25,341 bases of DNA from Polynucleobacter meluiroseus (GCA_945867755.1 CAMBJN010000004.1:1-25341), one strand, 5' to 3'; positions 6,427 to 15,445 are shown, numbered from the stretch's first letter. A program made the numbers and translations. The notes: generated by a model not told the origin, from the letters alone.

Positions 6427-7539
6427 ATGAACAAAGAATTATTCGATTATCCAAAGCAGGATGGCTCTGGCGCAACTTGCATTGCTCAAGCATGGGCCAA
6501 AGTTCCTCGAGCACTGCCTCAGGATGAAAAAGCTCAAATTGTTCAAAAGATCAGGTTTGAGCTGGTCAAGCAAGATGCTGTTTTAGTTGCGCATTACTAC
6601 GTTGATGGAGATATTCAAGACCTTGCCTGGGAAACCGGTGGCTTTGTTGCAGACTCATTGGAAATGGCGCGATTTGGAAAAAACCATTCGGCAAAAAAGT
6701 TGATTGTCGCGGGTGTGAAGTTCATGGGTGAAAGTGCGAAGATTTTGAGCCCTGAAAAAACAGTGTTGATGCCAGACTTAGACGCCACCTGCTCTCTTGA
6801 TTTGGGTTGTCCTGCTGAAGACTTCAATCAGTTCTGCGATGCACACCCCGATCGCGAGGTGGTGGTGTATGCAAACACAAGTGCAGCCGTGAAAGCAAGG
6901 GCTGACTGGATGGTGACCAGCTCTTGTGCTTTGGCGATCGTCCATGAACTACACAAACAAGGTAAAAAAATTCTGTGGGCCCCAGATCGTCACTTGGGTC
7001 GCTACATACAAGATCAAACCGGCGCTGATATGTTGCTTTGGGAAGGTCATTGCATTGTGCACGACGAGTTCAAAGGGATCGAGCTTGAAACTTTGAAAAA
7101 GAAACACCCGGATGCCATGGTTTTGGTTCATCCAGAATCCCCTGCACACGTGGTTGATTTAGCAGATGTGGTTGGGTCCACTTCTGCCATGATCAAAGCA
7201 GTGGTTGAAGGCAGTGCCAAAGAATATATTGTTGCCACAGACAAAGGCATTCTGCATCGGATGCGCCAATTGGCTCCTGAAAAAATCTTGATCGAGGCTC
7301 CTACGGCTGGCAACAGTGCCACGTGCAAAAGTTGCGCTCATTGCCCATGGATGGCCATGAATGGTCTTGAAGGGATTCTTAGTTGTTTAACCAATCAGTC
7401 TGGGGAAATCTTGATTGATGAGAGCATCAGGTCAGATGCGCAAATTTGCATTGAAAAGATGTTGTCTTTTACCAGTAACCATCCTGATCTTTTAGCAAAA
7501 GCACAGCATGGCTTTGTTAAAAATATCGGCGCAGCTTAG
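6427..7539 (+). CDS. nadA: Quinolinate synthase A
   Basis: NadA is a 4Fe-4S enzyme that condenses iminoaspartate (from NadB) with dihydroxyacetone phosphate to give quinolinate, the second step of de novo NAD synthesis. The three cluster-ligand cysteines are in place: C122 in ATCSLDLGC, C209 in WEGHC, and the C-terminal CxxCxxC at C300, C303 and C306, of which the last corresponds to the ligand in E. coli NadA. Substrate motifs AHYYVD (55-60), FMGESAK (99-105) and PAHVVDLAD are intact. At 370 aa it matches the proteobacterial form (about 350). nadC follows on the same strand after 75 nt. No Shine-Dalgarno is visible and a -10-like hexamer abuts the start. Confidence 0.97.
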   Translation: MNKELFDYPKQDGSGATCIAQAWAKVPRALPQDEKAQIVQKIRFELVKQDAVLVAHYYVDGDIQDLAWETGGFVADSLEMARFGKNHSAKKLIVAGVKFMGESAKILSPEKTVLMPDLDATCSLDLGCPAEDFNQFCDAHPDREVVVYANTSAAVKARADWMVTSSCALAIVHELHKQGKKILWAPDRHLGRYIQDQTGADMLLWEGHCIVHDEFKGIELETLKKKHPDAMVLVHPESPAHVVDLADVVGSTSAMIKAVVEGSAKEYIVATDKGILHRMRQLAPEKILIEAPTAGNSATCKSCAHCPWMAMNGLEGILSCLTNQSGEILIDESIRSDAQICIEKMLSFTSNHPDLLAKAQHGFVKNIGAA

Positions 7540-7614
7540 TTAACTTTTAATTCTTTAATTTTTTAGTATTTTTACCGAATCTATTACTGATTCATCTTTT
7601 TAAAAGATACATTT

Positions 7615-8478
7615 ATGTTTGATCACAACGAATCACTGGAGCAAGCTCGCGAACGCAATATCAATGACGCCTTGTTTGAAGATATTGGCACGGGTGATTG
7701 GACGGCGATGTTGGCTCCAGGGTCTGGCCTTGTTCATGCCAGTTTGATTGTTCGTCAAGAAGCTGTTCTTTGCGGTAGGGCTTGGTTTGAGGGTTGTTTA
7801 AAAAAGCTTGATCACTCAGCCACGCTTATTTGGAAATACGCAGAAGGTGATTTAATGAACGCAGATATAACTGTTTGCGAAATCACTGCCAAACCAAGAG
7901 CCCTTTTATCAGCTGAGCGTCCAGCCATTAATTTTTTACAAACATTATCTTCGACAGCTTCAATCACCAGACAGCATGTGAAAGCCATCGAGGGAGCAAG
8001 CCCCAACAGCCATGGTTGCACTATTTTAGATACCAGAAAAACAATTCCTGGTTTACGCCAAGCTCAAAAATATGCTGTAACTGTGGGTGGTGGCAAAAAT
8101 CAACGCTTGGCTTTATGGCACGGCATTTTGATCAAAGAAAATCATATTGCTGCAGCAGGTGGCATCAGCGCTGCTATGAAAGCAGCCCATGCACTGAACT
8201 CAGGTGTTGAGATCCAAATTGAAGTTGAAAATATGACAGAGCTTCAAGAAGCACTATCAGCAGGCGCAAAAAATATTTTGATTGATAACTTCAGCCTTGA
8301 GCAAATGCGTGAAGCAGTCTCTTTTACCAAGGGTGCCGCCTTACTCGAAGCATCTGGCGGTGTCAGCCTTGATCAACTGAAAGCAATCGCTGCAACGGGC
8401 GTAGACCGAATTTCTATTGGTAAATTAACCAAAGATGTGATTGCTGTCGACTTCTCATTGAGAATTCAGCAGCTTTAG
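7615..8478 (+). CDS. nadC: Nicotinate-nucleotide pyrophosphorylase (quinolinate phosphoribosyltransferase)
   Basis: NadC decarboxylates quinolinate and joins it to PRPP, giving nicotinate mononucleotide and pyrophosphate. The usual landmarks appear in order: EDIGTGDWTA (22-31), ERPAINFLQ (101-109), TRKTIPGLR (140-148), VGGGKNQR (157-164), KENH (174-177), the barrel strands IEVENMTEL and ILIDNF, EASGG, and the phosphate-binding ISIGKLTK near the end. The 287-aa length is normal. It follows nadA by 75 nt of A/T-rich sequence without a hairpin terminator, so co-transcription is likely, though a separate weak promoter cannot be excluded. The Shine-Dalgarno is poor. It converges on nadB with only 30 nt between the stop codons. 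Confidence 0.96.
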   Translation: MFDHNESLEQARERNINDALFEDIGTGDWTAMLAPGSGLVHASLIVRQEAVLCGRAWFEGCLKKLDHSATLIWKYAEGDLMNADITVCEITAKPRALLSAERPAINFLQTLSSTASITRQHVKAIEGASPNSHGCTILDTRKTIPGLRQAQKYAVTVGGGKNQRLALWHGILIKENHIAAAGGISAAMKAAHALNSGVEIQIEVENMTELQEALSAGAKNILIDNFSLEQMREAVSFTKGAALLEASGGVSLDQLKAIAATGVDRISIGKLTKDVIAVDFSLRIQQL

Positions 8479-8508
8479 CTGGTACTTATTGGCACTTATT
8501 ACTGTCGC

Positions 8509-10125
8509 TTATTGCTGGCGATTAATGGGCGTGAGGATGGTTGGATAAGAAACAGCCCAGCTCTGCGGGTAATCGCGGCTGTAATGCAAACCACGGCTCT
8601 CTTTGCGCATCAGCGCAGAACGCACGATCAGTTCGGCGCAACTCAATAGATTTCTTAGTTCCAATAAATCTCGGGTCACTCTGAAGTTGGCGTAATACTC
8701 TTGAACTTCACTTTGAAGCAATTCAATGCGATGTGAAGCTCTTTCTAAACGACGATTGGTTCTAACGATACCCACGTAGTTCCACATCAAAAGACGCAAC
8801 TCATCCCAGTTGTGGGCAATGACCACTGTTTCATCGGCGTCCTCAACCCGACTCTCATCCCAATCAGGAACATCAGGCATTTCTTTGAATGGATGTTGTT
8901 TGATCTCTGCTGCCGCTGACTTACCAATGACAACACACTCTAATAAAGAATTGCTCGCAAGACGATTGGCGCCATGCAATCCTGTGTATGTGGCCTCACC
9001 CACTGCGTACAAGCCTGGTAAATCAGTTTTACCCTTTAAGTCAGTGACAACCCCACCGCAGGTGTAATGCGCAGCAGGAACGACTGGAATGGCTTGTTTA
9101 GCGATGTCAATACCCAATGCAGCACAACGAGCGTAGATTGTTGGGAAATGCTCTTTAAGAAATGCTTCACCCAAATGAGTGGCATCTAACAAAACATAAT
9201 CCAAGCCCAAACGCTTCATTTCAAAGTCAATCGCTCGAGCCACAATGTCTCTTGGTGCAAGTTCAGCACGCTCGTCATGGTTGGGCATGAACCGTGTGCC
9301 ATCTGGAAGCTTCAATTGAGCACCTTCACCTCGCAGTGCTTCTGTGATCAAAAAGGTTCTATCTTGAGGGTGATACAAACAGGTTGGGTGGAACTGCACA
9401 AATTCCATATTACCCACGCGACAGCCTGCGCGCCAAGCCATGGCAATGCCATCACCAGTCGCTGTTTCTGGGTTGCTGGTGTAACGATAAACTTTACCAA
9501 CCCCACCTGTGGCCAAGACCACAGCAGAAGCCGGAATTGCATCAATTCTCCCAGTAGCGATGTTTAAGGCATATACACCATAGCAACGCTCAGATTTTTT
9601 TAATTGTTTTTTATTAAGATGTCGATTGGTGATCAAGTCCAAAGCTATCCAGCGCTCTAATAGCTGAATGTTTGGATGAGCTTTCGCTTTGTCCAACAAG
9701 ACGTCATGGATTGCTTTACCAGTGGCATCTGCAGCGTGAGCAATGCGACGATGACTATGACCACCCTCCCGGGTCAAATGAAGGCCTTTGGGGCCCTGTG
9801 GATCAGTTGTAAAAGGAACGCCTTGATCAACCAACCAATCAATTGCATCCGCACTTCTTTCGGCAATGTATCTCGCAGTGGTTTCAACCACCAAACCAGC
9901 ACCGGCTTCAACCGTGTCTTTGACATGGGCGTCCACGCTGTCTTGTTGATCTAAAACTCCAACAATGCCACCCTGCGCCCAAGCAGTGGCTGATTCAGAC
10001 AAACCTCTTTTGGCCATGATGATGACCTGATGTGTCTGGGCTAACTCAAGAGCTACCGTTAAGCCTGCTAAACCAGCCCCAATGATGACGACAGGCAAAG
10101 AATCGGTGGTAGGTGTTTTAGGCAT
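8509..10125 (-). CDS. nadB: L-aspartate oxidase
   Basis: NadB is a flavoprotein that oxidises L-aspartate to iminoaspartate, the substrate of NadA. From the chosen ATG it has 538 aa: an FAD-binding GAGLAG near residues 16-21, SATAWAQGG, the HLTREGGHSHRRIAHAAD segment, QFHPT, ITEALRGEG, the catalytic-arginine motif APRDIVARAI, and CGGVVTD followed by LHGANRLASNSLLE in the FAD domain, then the C-terminal helical domain of the succinate dehydrogenase/aspartate oxidase superfamily. An in-frame TTG at 10131 is the only other nearby start; ATG at 10125 is preferred, although neither has a clear Shine-Dalgarno. It lies downstream of prfC on the same strand and converges on nadC. A terminator was not recognised at its 3' end. 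Confidence 0.96.
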   Translation of the reverse strand: MPKTPTTDSLPVVIIGAGLAGLTVALELAQTHQVIIMAKRGLSESATAWAQGGIVGVLDQQDSVDAHVKDTVEAGAGLVVETTARYIAERSADAIDWLVDQGVPFTTDPQGPKGLHLTREGGHSHRRIAHAADATGKAIHDVLLDKAKAHPNIQLLERWIALDLITNRHLNKKQLKKSERCYGVYALNIATGRIDAIPASAVVLATGGVGKVYRYTSNPETATGDGIAMAWRAGCRVGNMEFVQFHPTCLYHPQDRTFLITEALRGEGAQLKLPDGTRFMPNHDERAELAPRDIVARAIDFEMKRLGLDYVLLDATHLGEAFLKEHFPTIYARCAALGIDIAKQAIPVVPAAHYTCGGVVTDLKGKTDLPGLYAVGEATYTGLHGANRLASNSLLECVVIGKSAAAEIKQHPFKEMPDVPDWDESRVEDADETVVIAHNWDELRLLMWNYVGIVRTNRRLERASHRIELLQSEVQEYYANFRVTRDLLELRNLLSCAELIVRSALMRKESRGLHYSRDYPQSWAVSYPTILTPINRQQ

Positions 10126-10203
10126 GAGCAATGGTAACTTGAATAATTATTGTGTGTTGATCTGATGACTGATGAGATAGCTGATGGGGTTATTTAGGAA
10201 CCA

Positions 10204-11811
10204 TCAAGAAAGCTTACTGGCATGCTCTCTGGTTTCATGGAAGACAATTTGAGGCCAACGCTCTTGAGTGACCCTTAAATTGACAGCAGAGTTTGCCAAA
10301 TAAGCCAAATTATCTGCAGCATCTAAAGCGAGCTGATGGCCGGCTGATGAATTTTGAAAATCACTCATCATTTTTTTATCTTCACAAGTCACCCAGCGAG
10401 CGCAATTAATGCTGGCTGTATCAAAAACAGCATCAACACCATATTCATTCATTAAACGACTGGCCACCACTTCAAACTGCAAAGCGCCCACAGCACCAAG
10501 AATTAAATCACTGCTGCTCAAAGGTTTAAATACTTGAACTGCGCCCTCTTCACCCAGTTGCTGAAGGCCCTTTTGAAGTTGCTTGATCTTCATTGGATTG
10601 CGAATGCGCGCAATTCTGAAAAAATCTGGGGCAAAGTATGGAATGCCGGTGTATTGCAAGACTTCGCCCTCAGAAAAGCTGTCGCCAATTTGCATGTTGC
10701 CGTGGTTAGGCAAGCCAATGATGTCGCCAGCATAGGCTTCCTCAACCTGTTCACGACTAGAGGCCATGAATGTCACAACGTTTGATACCTTCACATCACG
10801 GTTGATGCGCAGGTGATTGATTTTCATGCCGCGCTCAAACTTGCCTGAGCAAACGCGCAAAAATGCAATGCGGTCTCGATGAGCCGGGTCCATATTGGCC
10901 TGAATCTTGAACACAAAACCACTGAACTTATCTTCTCTGGGGTCAACAGATCTCACCGTTGCGTTTCGTTCTCTAGGGCTTGGTGCCCAATCTAAAAGAG
11001 CATTGAGAATCTCTCGAACACCAAAGTTGTTGATGGCTGAACCAAAAAAGACTGGGGTCTGCAAACCACCCAAGAAACGCTCCAGGTCAAATGGATGCGA
11101 TGCACCTTGCACCAATTCCACTTCCATTTTGAGCTGTGCCATTTCGTCAGGGAACATTTCATGAAGCATTGGATTATCAATTCCCTTCATCACCTGAAAC
11201 TCTTGATCAGCACGATCATTGCCAGCAGCAAATAAAAGAATTTCATCATTGATCAAGTGATACACACCGCGGAAATTTTTACCCATACCGATGGGCCATG
11301 TCACTGGCGCACACTCAATCTTCAAGACAGATTCGAGTTCATCCAGTAATTCCATAGGATCTCTGGTTTCGCGGTCCATCTTGTTCACAAAAGTGATGAT
11401 AGGGGTGTTTCTCATGCGGCAAACATTCAATAATTTGATAGTTTGCTCTTCAACACCTTTGGCAGCATCAATCACCATCAATGCAGAATCCACAGCGGTT
11501 AAAACGCGATAAGTGTCTTCAGAAAAGTCTTGGTGGCCTGGAGTATCCAAAAGATTGACCACATGGTCACGGTAATCAAACTGCATTACCGAGCTGGCCA
11601 CAGAAATGCCGCGTTGCTTTTCAATTTCCATCCAGTCAGAAGTGGCGTGCCTGCCACTTTTACGAGCTTTTACAGTTCCAGCCAATTGGATGGCGCCAGA
11701 GAACATCAAGAGCTTCTCTGTCAGGGTTGTTTTACCGGCATCAGGGTGAGAAATAATGCCAAAAGTCCTGCGTCTTGAGACTTCGCGAACAATATCGTTA
11801 CTGTAATTCAT
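10204..11811 (-). CDS. prfC: Peptide chain release factor 3
   Basis: RF3 is a ribosome-binding GTPase that recycles RF1/RF2 after termination. The G-domain motifs are all present: HPDAGKT (P-loop, 22-28 from the chosen start), RGISVASS (G2), DTPGH (89-93) and NKMD (143-146). They are followed by EF-G-like domains II and III. The 535-aa length is close to that of E. coli RF3 (529). The frame extends five codons upstream to a TTG, but the ATG at 11811 gives MNYSNDIVREVSRRRTF, which matches the usual N terminus of the family (a few residues, then the RRTF..ISHPDAGKTT core). nadB follows about 78 nt downstream. It is divergent from a methyltransferase gene, with 57 nt between the starts. Confidence 0.96.
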   Translation of the reverse strand: MNYSNDIVREVSRRRTFGIISHPDAGKTTLTEKLLMFSGAIQLAGTVKARKSGRHATSDWMEIEKQRGISVASSVMQFDYRDHVVNLLDTPGHQDFSEDTYRVLTAVDSALMVIDAAKGVEEQTIKLLNVCRMRNTPIITFVNKMDRETRDPMELLDELESVLKIECAPVTWPIGMGKNFRGVYHLINDEILLFAAGNDRADQEFQVMKGIDNPMLHEMFPDEMAQLKMEVELVQGASHPFDLERFLGGLQTPVFFGSAINNFGVREILNALLDWAPSPRERNATVRSVDPREDKFSGFVFKIQANMDPAHRDRIAFLRVCSGKFERGMKINHLRINRDVKVSNVVTFMASSREQVEEAYAGDIIGLPNHGNMQIGDSFSEGEVLQYTGIPYFAPDFFRIARIRNPMKIKQLQKGLQQLGEEGAVQVFKPLSSSDLILGAVGALQFEVVASRLMNEYGVDAVFDTASINCARWVTCEDKKMMSDFQNSSAGHQLALDAADNLAYLANSAVNLRVTQERWPQIVFHETREHASKLS

Positions 11812-11868
11812 AGGCTTTTCAATCAAATAGCCCTATAGTTTAGTTTAGAGCGCCAAAACTGGCATTAA

Positions 11869-12765
11869 TTGAATATCAACAAGGATTTACAACGGTTGAA
11901 AAACCGCTCAGACGCCATGATCGATCCCTCATCAAAAAAAGATGTCGCTTCACAAAAACACGAGATCAGACCGACTCAATCCATTGAACTTCTGAAAGAA
12001 CTGCACATCCTTACTCGGGATGGTAAGCTCAACCAGGACACCCGCAGAAAGTTAAAGCAGGTGTATCACTTGGTTCAATTCATTGAACCATTACTTCAAG
12101 AAGTCTTAAATAAAAAAGACCGTTTAAGCATTGTGGATCATGGCGCTGGCAAATCCTACCTGGGTTTTATTCTGAATGATCTCTTTTGTAAATTACAAGA
12201 AAAACCATCTACCATTTACGGCATTGAAGTACGCGAAGAGTTGGTCAAGAAATCTCAAGATTTAGCAAATCGCTTGAATTTTTCAAATATGCAGTTTCTG
12301 CACTTGAGTGCTGAGGACTCCCTAGATTCAACGCTTCTTCCGGATGAAATTGATGTGGTCACGGCTTTGCACGCTTGCAATACGGCCACTGATGATGCGA
12401 TTCGCTTTGCCTTTGCCAAAAAAGCCAAGCACGTTGTGTTAGTTCCCTGCTGTCAGGCGGAGTTAGCAGCGGCTTTGAGAAAGACCAAAGCTCAATCGCT
12501 TAAAAACGAATTATCTGAAATGTGGCGTCACCCTATTCATACCCGTGAATTTGGCAGTCACATCACCAACGTTTTGCGCTGCTTGCAATTAGAGTCGCAT
12601 GGCTATGAGGTCACCGTGACTGAATTGGTTGGCTGGGAACATTCGATGAAAAATGAACTGATCATTGCGACCCAAAAGAATTTACCTGGTCAAAAGGCCG
12701 AAGAAAGAAAATCAAAGTTACTTGCAGAAATAGGCTTGAGCAGTCTCGAAGAACGCTTTGCTTAA
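11869..12765 (+). CDS. SAM-dependent methyltransferase of the Methyltransf_32 type
   Basis: This is a class I Rossmann methyltransferase. The SAM-binding loop DHGAGKSYLGF (90-100 in the longest frame) is preceded by the helical segment RRKLKQVYHLVQFIEPLL, and is followed by IYGIEVREEL (acidic ribose-binding residue), LHACNTATDD (168-176) and VLVPCCQAEL with a Pro-Cys-Cys motif (193-195). The GKSYLGF, LHAC and PCC combination is typical of the Methyltransf_32 family, whose bacterial members are mostly uncharacterised and whose substrate may be RNA or protein. The start is uncertain: the longest frame uses TTG at 11869; a TTG at 11896 has AAGGA upstream at 10-nt spacing; the first ATG is at 11917. 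None has an ideal ribosome binding site, and all keep the domain intact. It converges on the HU gene. No substrate is proposed. Confidence 0.82.
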   Translation: MNINKDLQRLKNRSDAMIDPSSKKDVASQKHEIRPTQSIELLKELHILTRDGKLNQDTRRKLKQVYHLVQFIEPLLQEVLNKKDRLSIVDHGAGKSYLGFILNDLFCKLQEKPSTIYGIEVREELVKKSQDLANRLNFSNMQFLHLSAEDSLDSTLLPDEIDVVTALHACNTATDDAIRFAFAKKAKHVVLVPCCQAELAAALRKTKAQSLKNELSEMWRHPIHTREFGSHITNVLRCLQLESHGYEVTVTELVGWEHSMKNELIIATQKNLPGQKAEERKSKLLAEIGLSSLEERFA

Positions 12766-12787
12766 ATAAGTATTGGTTGTAGGAAAT

Positions 12788-12815
12788 AAAAAAGGCTGCC
12801 TAGGCAGCCTTTTTT
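12788..12815. terminator. Bidirectional terminator (methyltransferase / HU)
   Basis: The palindrome AAAAAAGGCTGCC / GGCAGCCTTTTTT at 12788-12815 has A/T runs at both ends, so it forms a terminator hairpin in either direction. The stem core AGGCAGCC/GGCTGCCT is the same as in the terminator at 4520. Confidence 0.88.
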
Positions 12816-12831
12816 AATCTCATAAGAGAAA

Positions 12832-13113
12832 TTACTTGCGCTTGTTTACAGCGTCTTTGAAAGCCTTACCAGCTGTGAACTTAACAGTCTTAGCAGCTGC
12901 AATCTTGATTGCTTCGCCAGTCTTTGGGTTACGGCCTATACGTGCAGCACGCTTGCCTGAACCAAATGTACCAAAACCGATCAATTGAACTTTGTCGCCC
13001 TTAGTAACAGCTTTGATGATTGTATCGATTGATGTATTCAAAACACGCTCAGCAGATGCTTTAGAAATGTCTGCGTCGTTTGCAATTTTTTCAACTAATT
13101 CAGCTTTATTCAT
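12832..13113 (-). CDS. hupB: DNA-binding protein HU (beta type)
   Basis: HU is a small histone-like dimer that bends and compacts DNA. The whole 93-aa protein matches the fold: two N-terminal helices (NKAELVEKIANDADISKASA), the GFGTF turn (46-50), the flexible DNA-clasping arm with RNPKTGE (61-67), whose Pro intercalates into DNA, and the C-terminal helix VKFTAGKAFKDAVN. It is HU rather than IHF, because the arm and C terminus are of HU type. AAAGG lies about 6 nt before the ATG. It sits in its own unit between serS and a convergent terminator, with a 210-nt upstream region that is very A/T rich and probably holds its promoter. Calling it hupB rather than hupA is by resemblance only. Confidence 0.95.
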   Translation of the reverse strand: MNKAELVEKIANDADISKASAERVLNTSIDTIIKAVTKGDKVQLIGFGTFGSGKRAARIGRNPKTGEAIKIAAAKTVKFTAGKAFKDAVNKRK

Positions 13114-13323
13114 TTTTTACCTTTCAACTTAGAAACTGGGAGTATGTACATTCAGTTATATTTTATTAATTAAAAACTTATTACTGGTGCACTGACGACA
13201 TTAAATCACATAATAACTGTGGGAGCTAGTATTTATAACCTTCTTTAGGGTTTCACCTATGTTTTATAGTAGTTGTAGCCTTATACCAGATTAATTCCCA
13301 ATAAATTAAAGGTTTGCACCCAT

Positions 13324-14634
13324 TTAAAGCGTGAGCTTTTCTAAGTCCCCCATATAGGGCTGCAAGGCTTTGGGTATTTTGATACTGCCATCTGCTTGCT
13401 GATAGTTCTCAAGGATCGCCACACCAGTGCGACCTACCGCCAAACCAGAACCATTCAGAGTGTGCACCAACTCAGGTTTATCTTGTCCTGTTTTAAAGCG
13501 GGCTTGCATGCGTCTGGCTTGAAAATCGCCCATATTGGAACAAGAGCTTATTTCTCGATAGGTGTTTTGCGCAGGCAACCAAACCTCTAAGTCATAAGTT
13601 TTAAGACTGCCAAAGCCCATATCGCCAGTGCACAAGAGAACCTTTCTGTAAGGTAATTCTAGTTTTTGCAATATAGCTTCTGCATGGGCTGTTAACTCTT
13701 CCAAGGCCGCCATAGAGGCTTCTGGCTTGGTAATTTGTACTAATTCAACCTTTTCAAATTGATGCTGGCGAATCATGCCGCGTGTGTCACGGCCATAACT
13801 ACCCGCTTCAGATCTAAAGCACGGTGTGTGGGCAACAAATTTCTTTGGTAACTGTTCTGCTGGTGTGATGGTGTCACGCATCAGATTAGTCACAGGAACT
13901 TCTGCAGTTGGAATGAGATAAAAATTCTCATAAACAGCCTCGACTGATTCATCTTGATCATCGCCGCCAACTTTTCTTGGCACTTTGAATAAATCAGTTT
14001 CAAATTTTGGCAGTTGACCAGTGCCCCTCATGGAATCAGCATTGACAATAAAAGGCACAGCCACTTCGTGATAACCAATTTGAATATGGTTATCCAACAT
14101 GAATTGAGCCAAGGCTCGATGTAAGCGGGCAATCTGTCCATGCATCACGGCAAAACGTGAACCCGTCAACTTCACAGCGCTGTCAAAGTCCAGGCCCAAT
14201 GGAGTTGCTAAGTCAACGTGATCTTTAACCTGAAAGTCAAAGCTTGGAATATTGCCCCAGCGCAAAACTTCTTGATTTGCTGACTCATCCTTGCCAGTCG
14301 GCACGGATTCATGAGCAATATTGGGAATATTCAACAAAAAGTCATTGAGCTGCGCTTGTACCACTGTGAGTTTTTCAGTGAGGGCTTGCAATTCTTGGTT
14401 CACCAAAGTGGATTCAGCTATTTCAGCGCTGGCATCCTCACCCTTGCCTTTTTTCATACCCACAGCTTTAGCTAATTGATTGCGCTTGGCTTGCAATTCT
14501 TCTGAACGACTTTGCACCTGCTTACGGTCAGACTCTAAAGAAATAAAAGCATCTTTATCAAGAATAAATTTCCGATCTGCCAAACGTGCGGCAACGGTAT
14601 CAAGGTCTTTGCGTAAAAGCTGAATATCGATCAT
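13324..14634 (-). CDS. serS: Seryl-tRNA synthetase
   Basis: SerRS charges tRNA-Ser with serine and is a class II synthetase. The N-terminal antiparallel coiled coil (about 30-105, rich in E, K, Q and R), which grips the long variable arm of tRNA-Ser, is clear. The catalytic core has TAEVP (243-247), motif 2 with CFRSEAG (272-278) and RDTRGMIRQHQFEKVE, and motif 3 GSGLAVGRT (395-403) in the expected places. The 436-aa length is typical. It lies 79 nt behind lolA on the same strand, with no hairpin between, as in the ftsK-lolA-serS order known in other proteobacteria. Its substrate tRNA-Ser(UGA) is also in this window. The ribosome binding site is weak (GAGAA before the ATG). Confidence 0.97.
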   Translation of the reverse strand: MIDIQLLRKDLDTVAARLADRKFILDKDAFISLESDRKQVQSRSEELQAKRNQLAKAVGMKKGKGEDASAEIAESTLVNQELQALTEKLTVVQAQLNDFLLNIPNIAHESVPTGKDESANQEVLRWGNIPSFDFQVKDHVDLATPLGLDFDSAVKLTGSRFAVMHGQIARLHRALAQFMLDNHIQIGYHEVAVPFIVNADSMRGTGQLPKFETDLFKVPRKVGGDDQDESVEAVYENFYLIPTAEVPVTNLMRDTITPAEQLPKKFVAHTPCFRSEAGSYGRDTRGMIRQHQFEKVELVQITKPEASMAALEELTAHAEAILQKLELPYRKVLLCTGDMGFGSLKTYDLEVWLPAQNTYREISSCSNMGDFQARRMQARFKTGQDKPELVHTLNGSGLAVGRTGVAILENYQQADGSIKIPKALQPYMGDLEKLTL

Positions 14635-14713
14635 GAGTTTCTCAATACTATTTTTATGTTTGCTGCTCTGTTTTTATAACTTTACTTTTACTGCTTTATT
14701 TTTATGGCTTTAT

Positions 14714-15376
14714 TTATTGCACATTTAATACGTCTGCGCCAGCGGGTGGTGAAAATTTAAATGTATTTGGCGACAAATTAATGTTTGTACGAATTTTACT
14801 CAGATTAATCAAAACAATCGTACCAAAGTTGTCATGCAACTCTAGGCCGGCAGGTAAGCCATTGGACATGCCAACGCCAATTCGGCTGTAGGGCATATCT
14901 CCTGAACCAGCCGTGGCTTTGGGTTTCAATTCGACCCAAAACATACCGCCTTTTTCGCCACCAGGGATTAAGTCAAAAAATTCTTCTGCCATGGCGCCGC
15001 CAAAGAGGATGGCCGCAGGACTAGCGCTCAATCCTTTGCTCGCAGGGCGAACAGTTAACTGATTCAGATCTTTGTCCCAGAGCAGTAGCTTCTGACCATC
15101 AGCAATCACTTTTTGCTCGAAAGGTTTGTTGGTTTCCCAGACAAACTTACCCGGTCTTTGAAAAATAAAACGGCCTTGGCTTTTACGCAGAACTTTGGAC
15201 TGAGGCTCACCTTGCTTGGTAGCTCTGAATTGTTGCTGAGAGAATTCACCTTCAGCATTATTAACAGTTGAGATAAATTGCTTGAATTGCTTGATTCCTT
15301 CGTCTGCAAATACCGTAGAAGAAACTAGATATGCTGCTCCGAAGAAGGCTGAAAAAGCCAAGTGTTTAAAGTTCAT
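14714..15376 (-). CDS. lolA: Outer-membrane lipoprotein carrier protein
   Basis: LolA is the periplasmic chaperone that takes lipoproteins from the LolCDE transporter to LolB in the outer membrane. The N terminus MNFKHLAFSAFFGAAYLVSS is a Sec signal peptide with a likely cleavage after VFA and before DEG. The mature part has the LolA pattern: FSQQQF, SQGRFIFQRPGKFVWETNKP, VIADGQKLLLWDKDLNQLTV, SPAAILFGG, and a final conserved strand with TFKFSPPAGADVL. The frame extends to an ATG at 15385 (MVG added); 15376 is preferred because it gives a standard signal peptide and slightly better upstream purines, but either is possible. It is 69 nt behind ftsK and 79 nt ahead of serS on one strand, probably one operon. 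Confidence 0.93.
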   Translation of the reverse strand: MNFKHLAFSAFFGAAYLVSSTVFADEGIKQFKQFISTVNNAEGEFSQQQFRATKQGEPQSKVLRKSQGRFIFQRPGKFVWETNKPFEQKVIADGQKLLLWDKDLNQLTVRPASKGLSASPAAILFGGAMAEEFFDLIPGGEKGGMFWVELKPKATAGSGDMPYSRIGVGMSNGLPAGLELHDNFGTIVLINLSKIRTNINLSPNTFKFSPPAGADVLNVQ

Positions 15377-15445
15377 GCCAACCATCTTTATTGTGGATAT
15401 TCAACTGAGCCTTGCCTTGCTTTAATTTTTTTAATTTGCTTTAAC

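Noticed and set aside
11811..11826. Upstream TTG extensions of prfC, nadB and ftsK
   Set aside because: Each adds only 2 to 10 residues unlike the family N terminus; in each case an ATG just downstream gives the expected protein start.
4520..12815. Same AGGCAGCC/GGCTGCCT core at 4520-4543 and 12788-12815, as a possible dispersed repeat
   Set aside because: Both are intrinsic terminators with T runs; a shared G/C stem core is common among terminators of one genome.
13114..13323. A/T-rich gap between HU and serS as a hidden gene or origin
   Set aside because: No reading frame of note, no DnaA-box array and no repeats; it most likely holds the HU promoter, though I could not settle which of several TATAA-like boxes is used.
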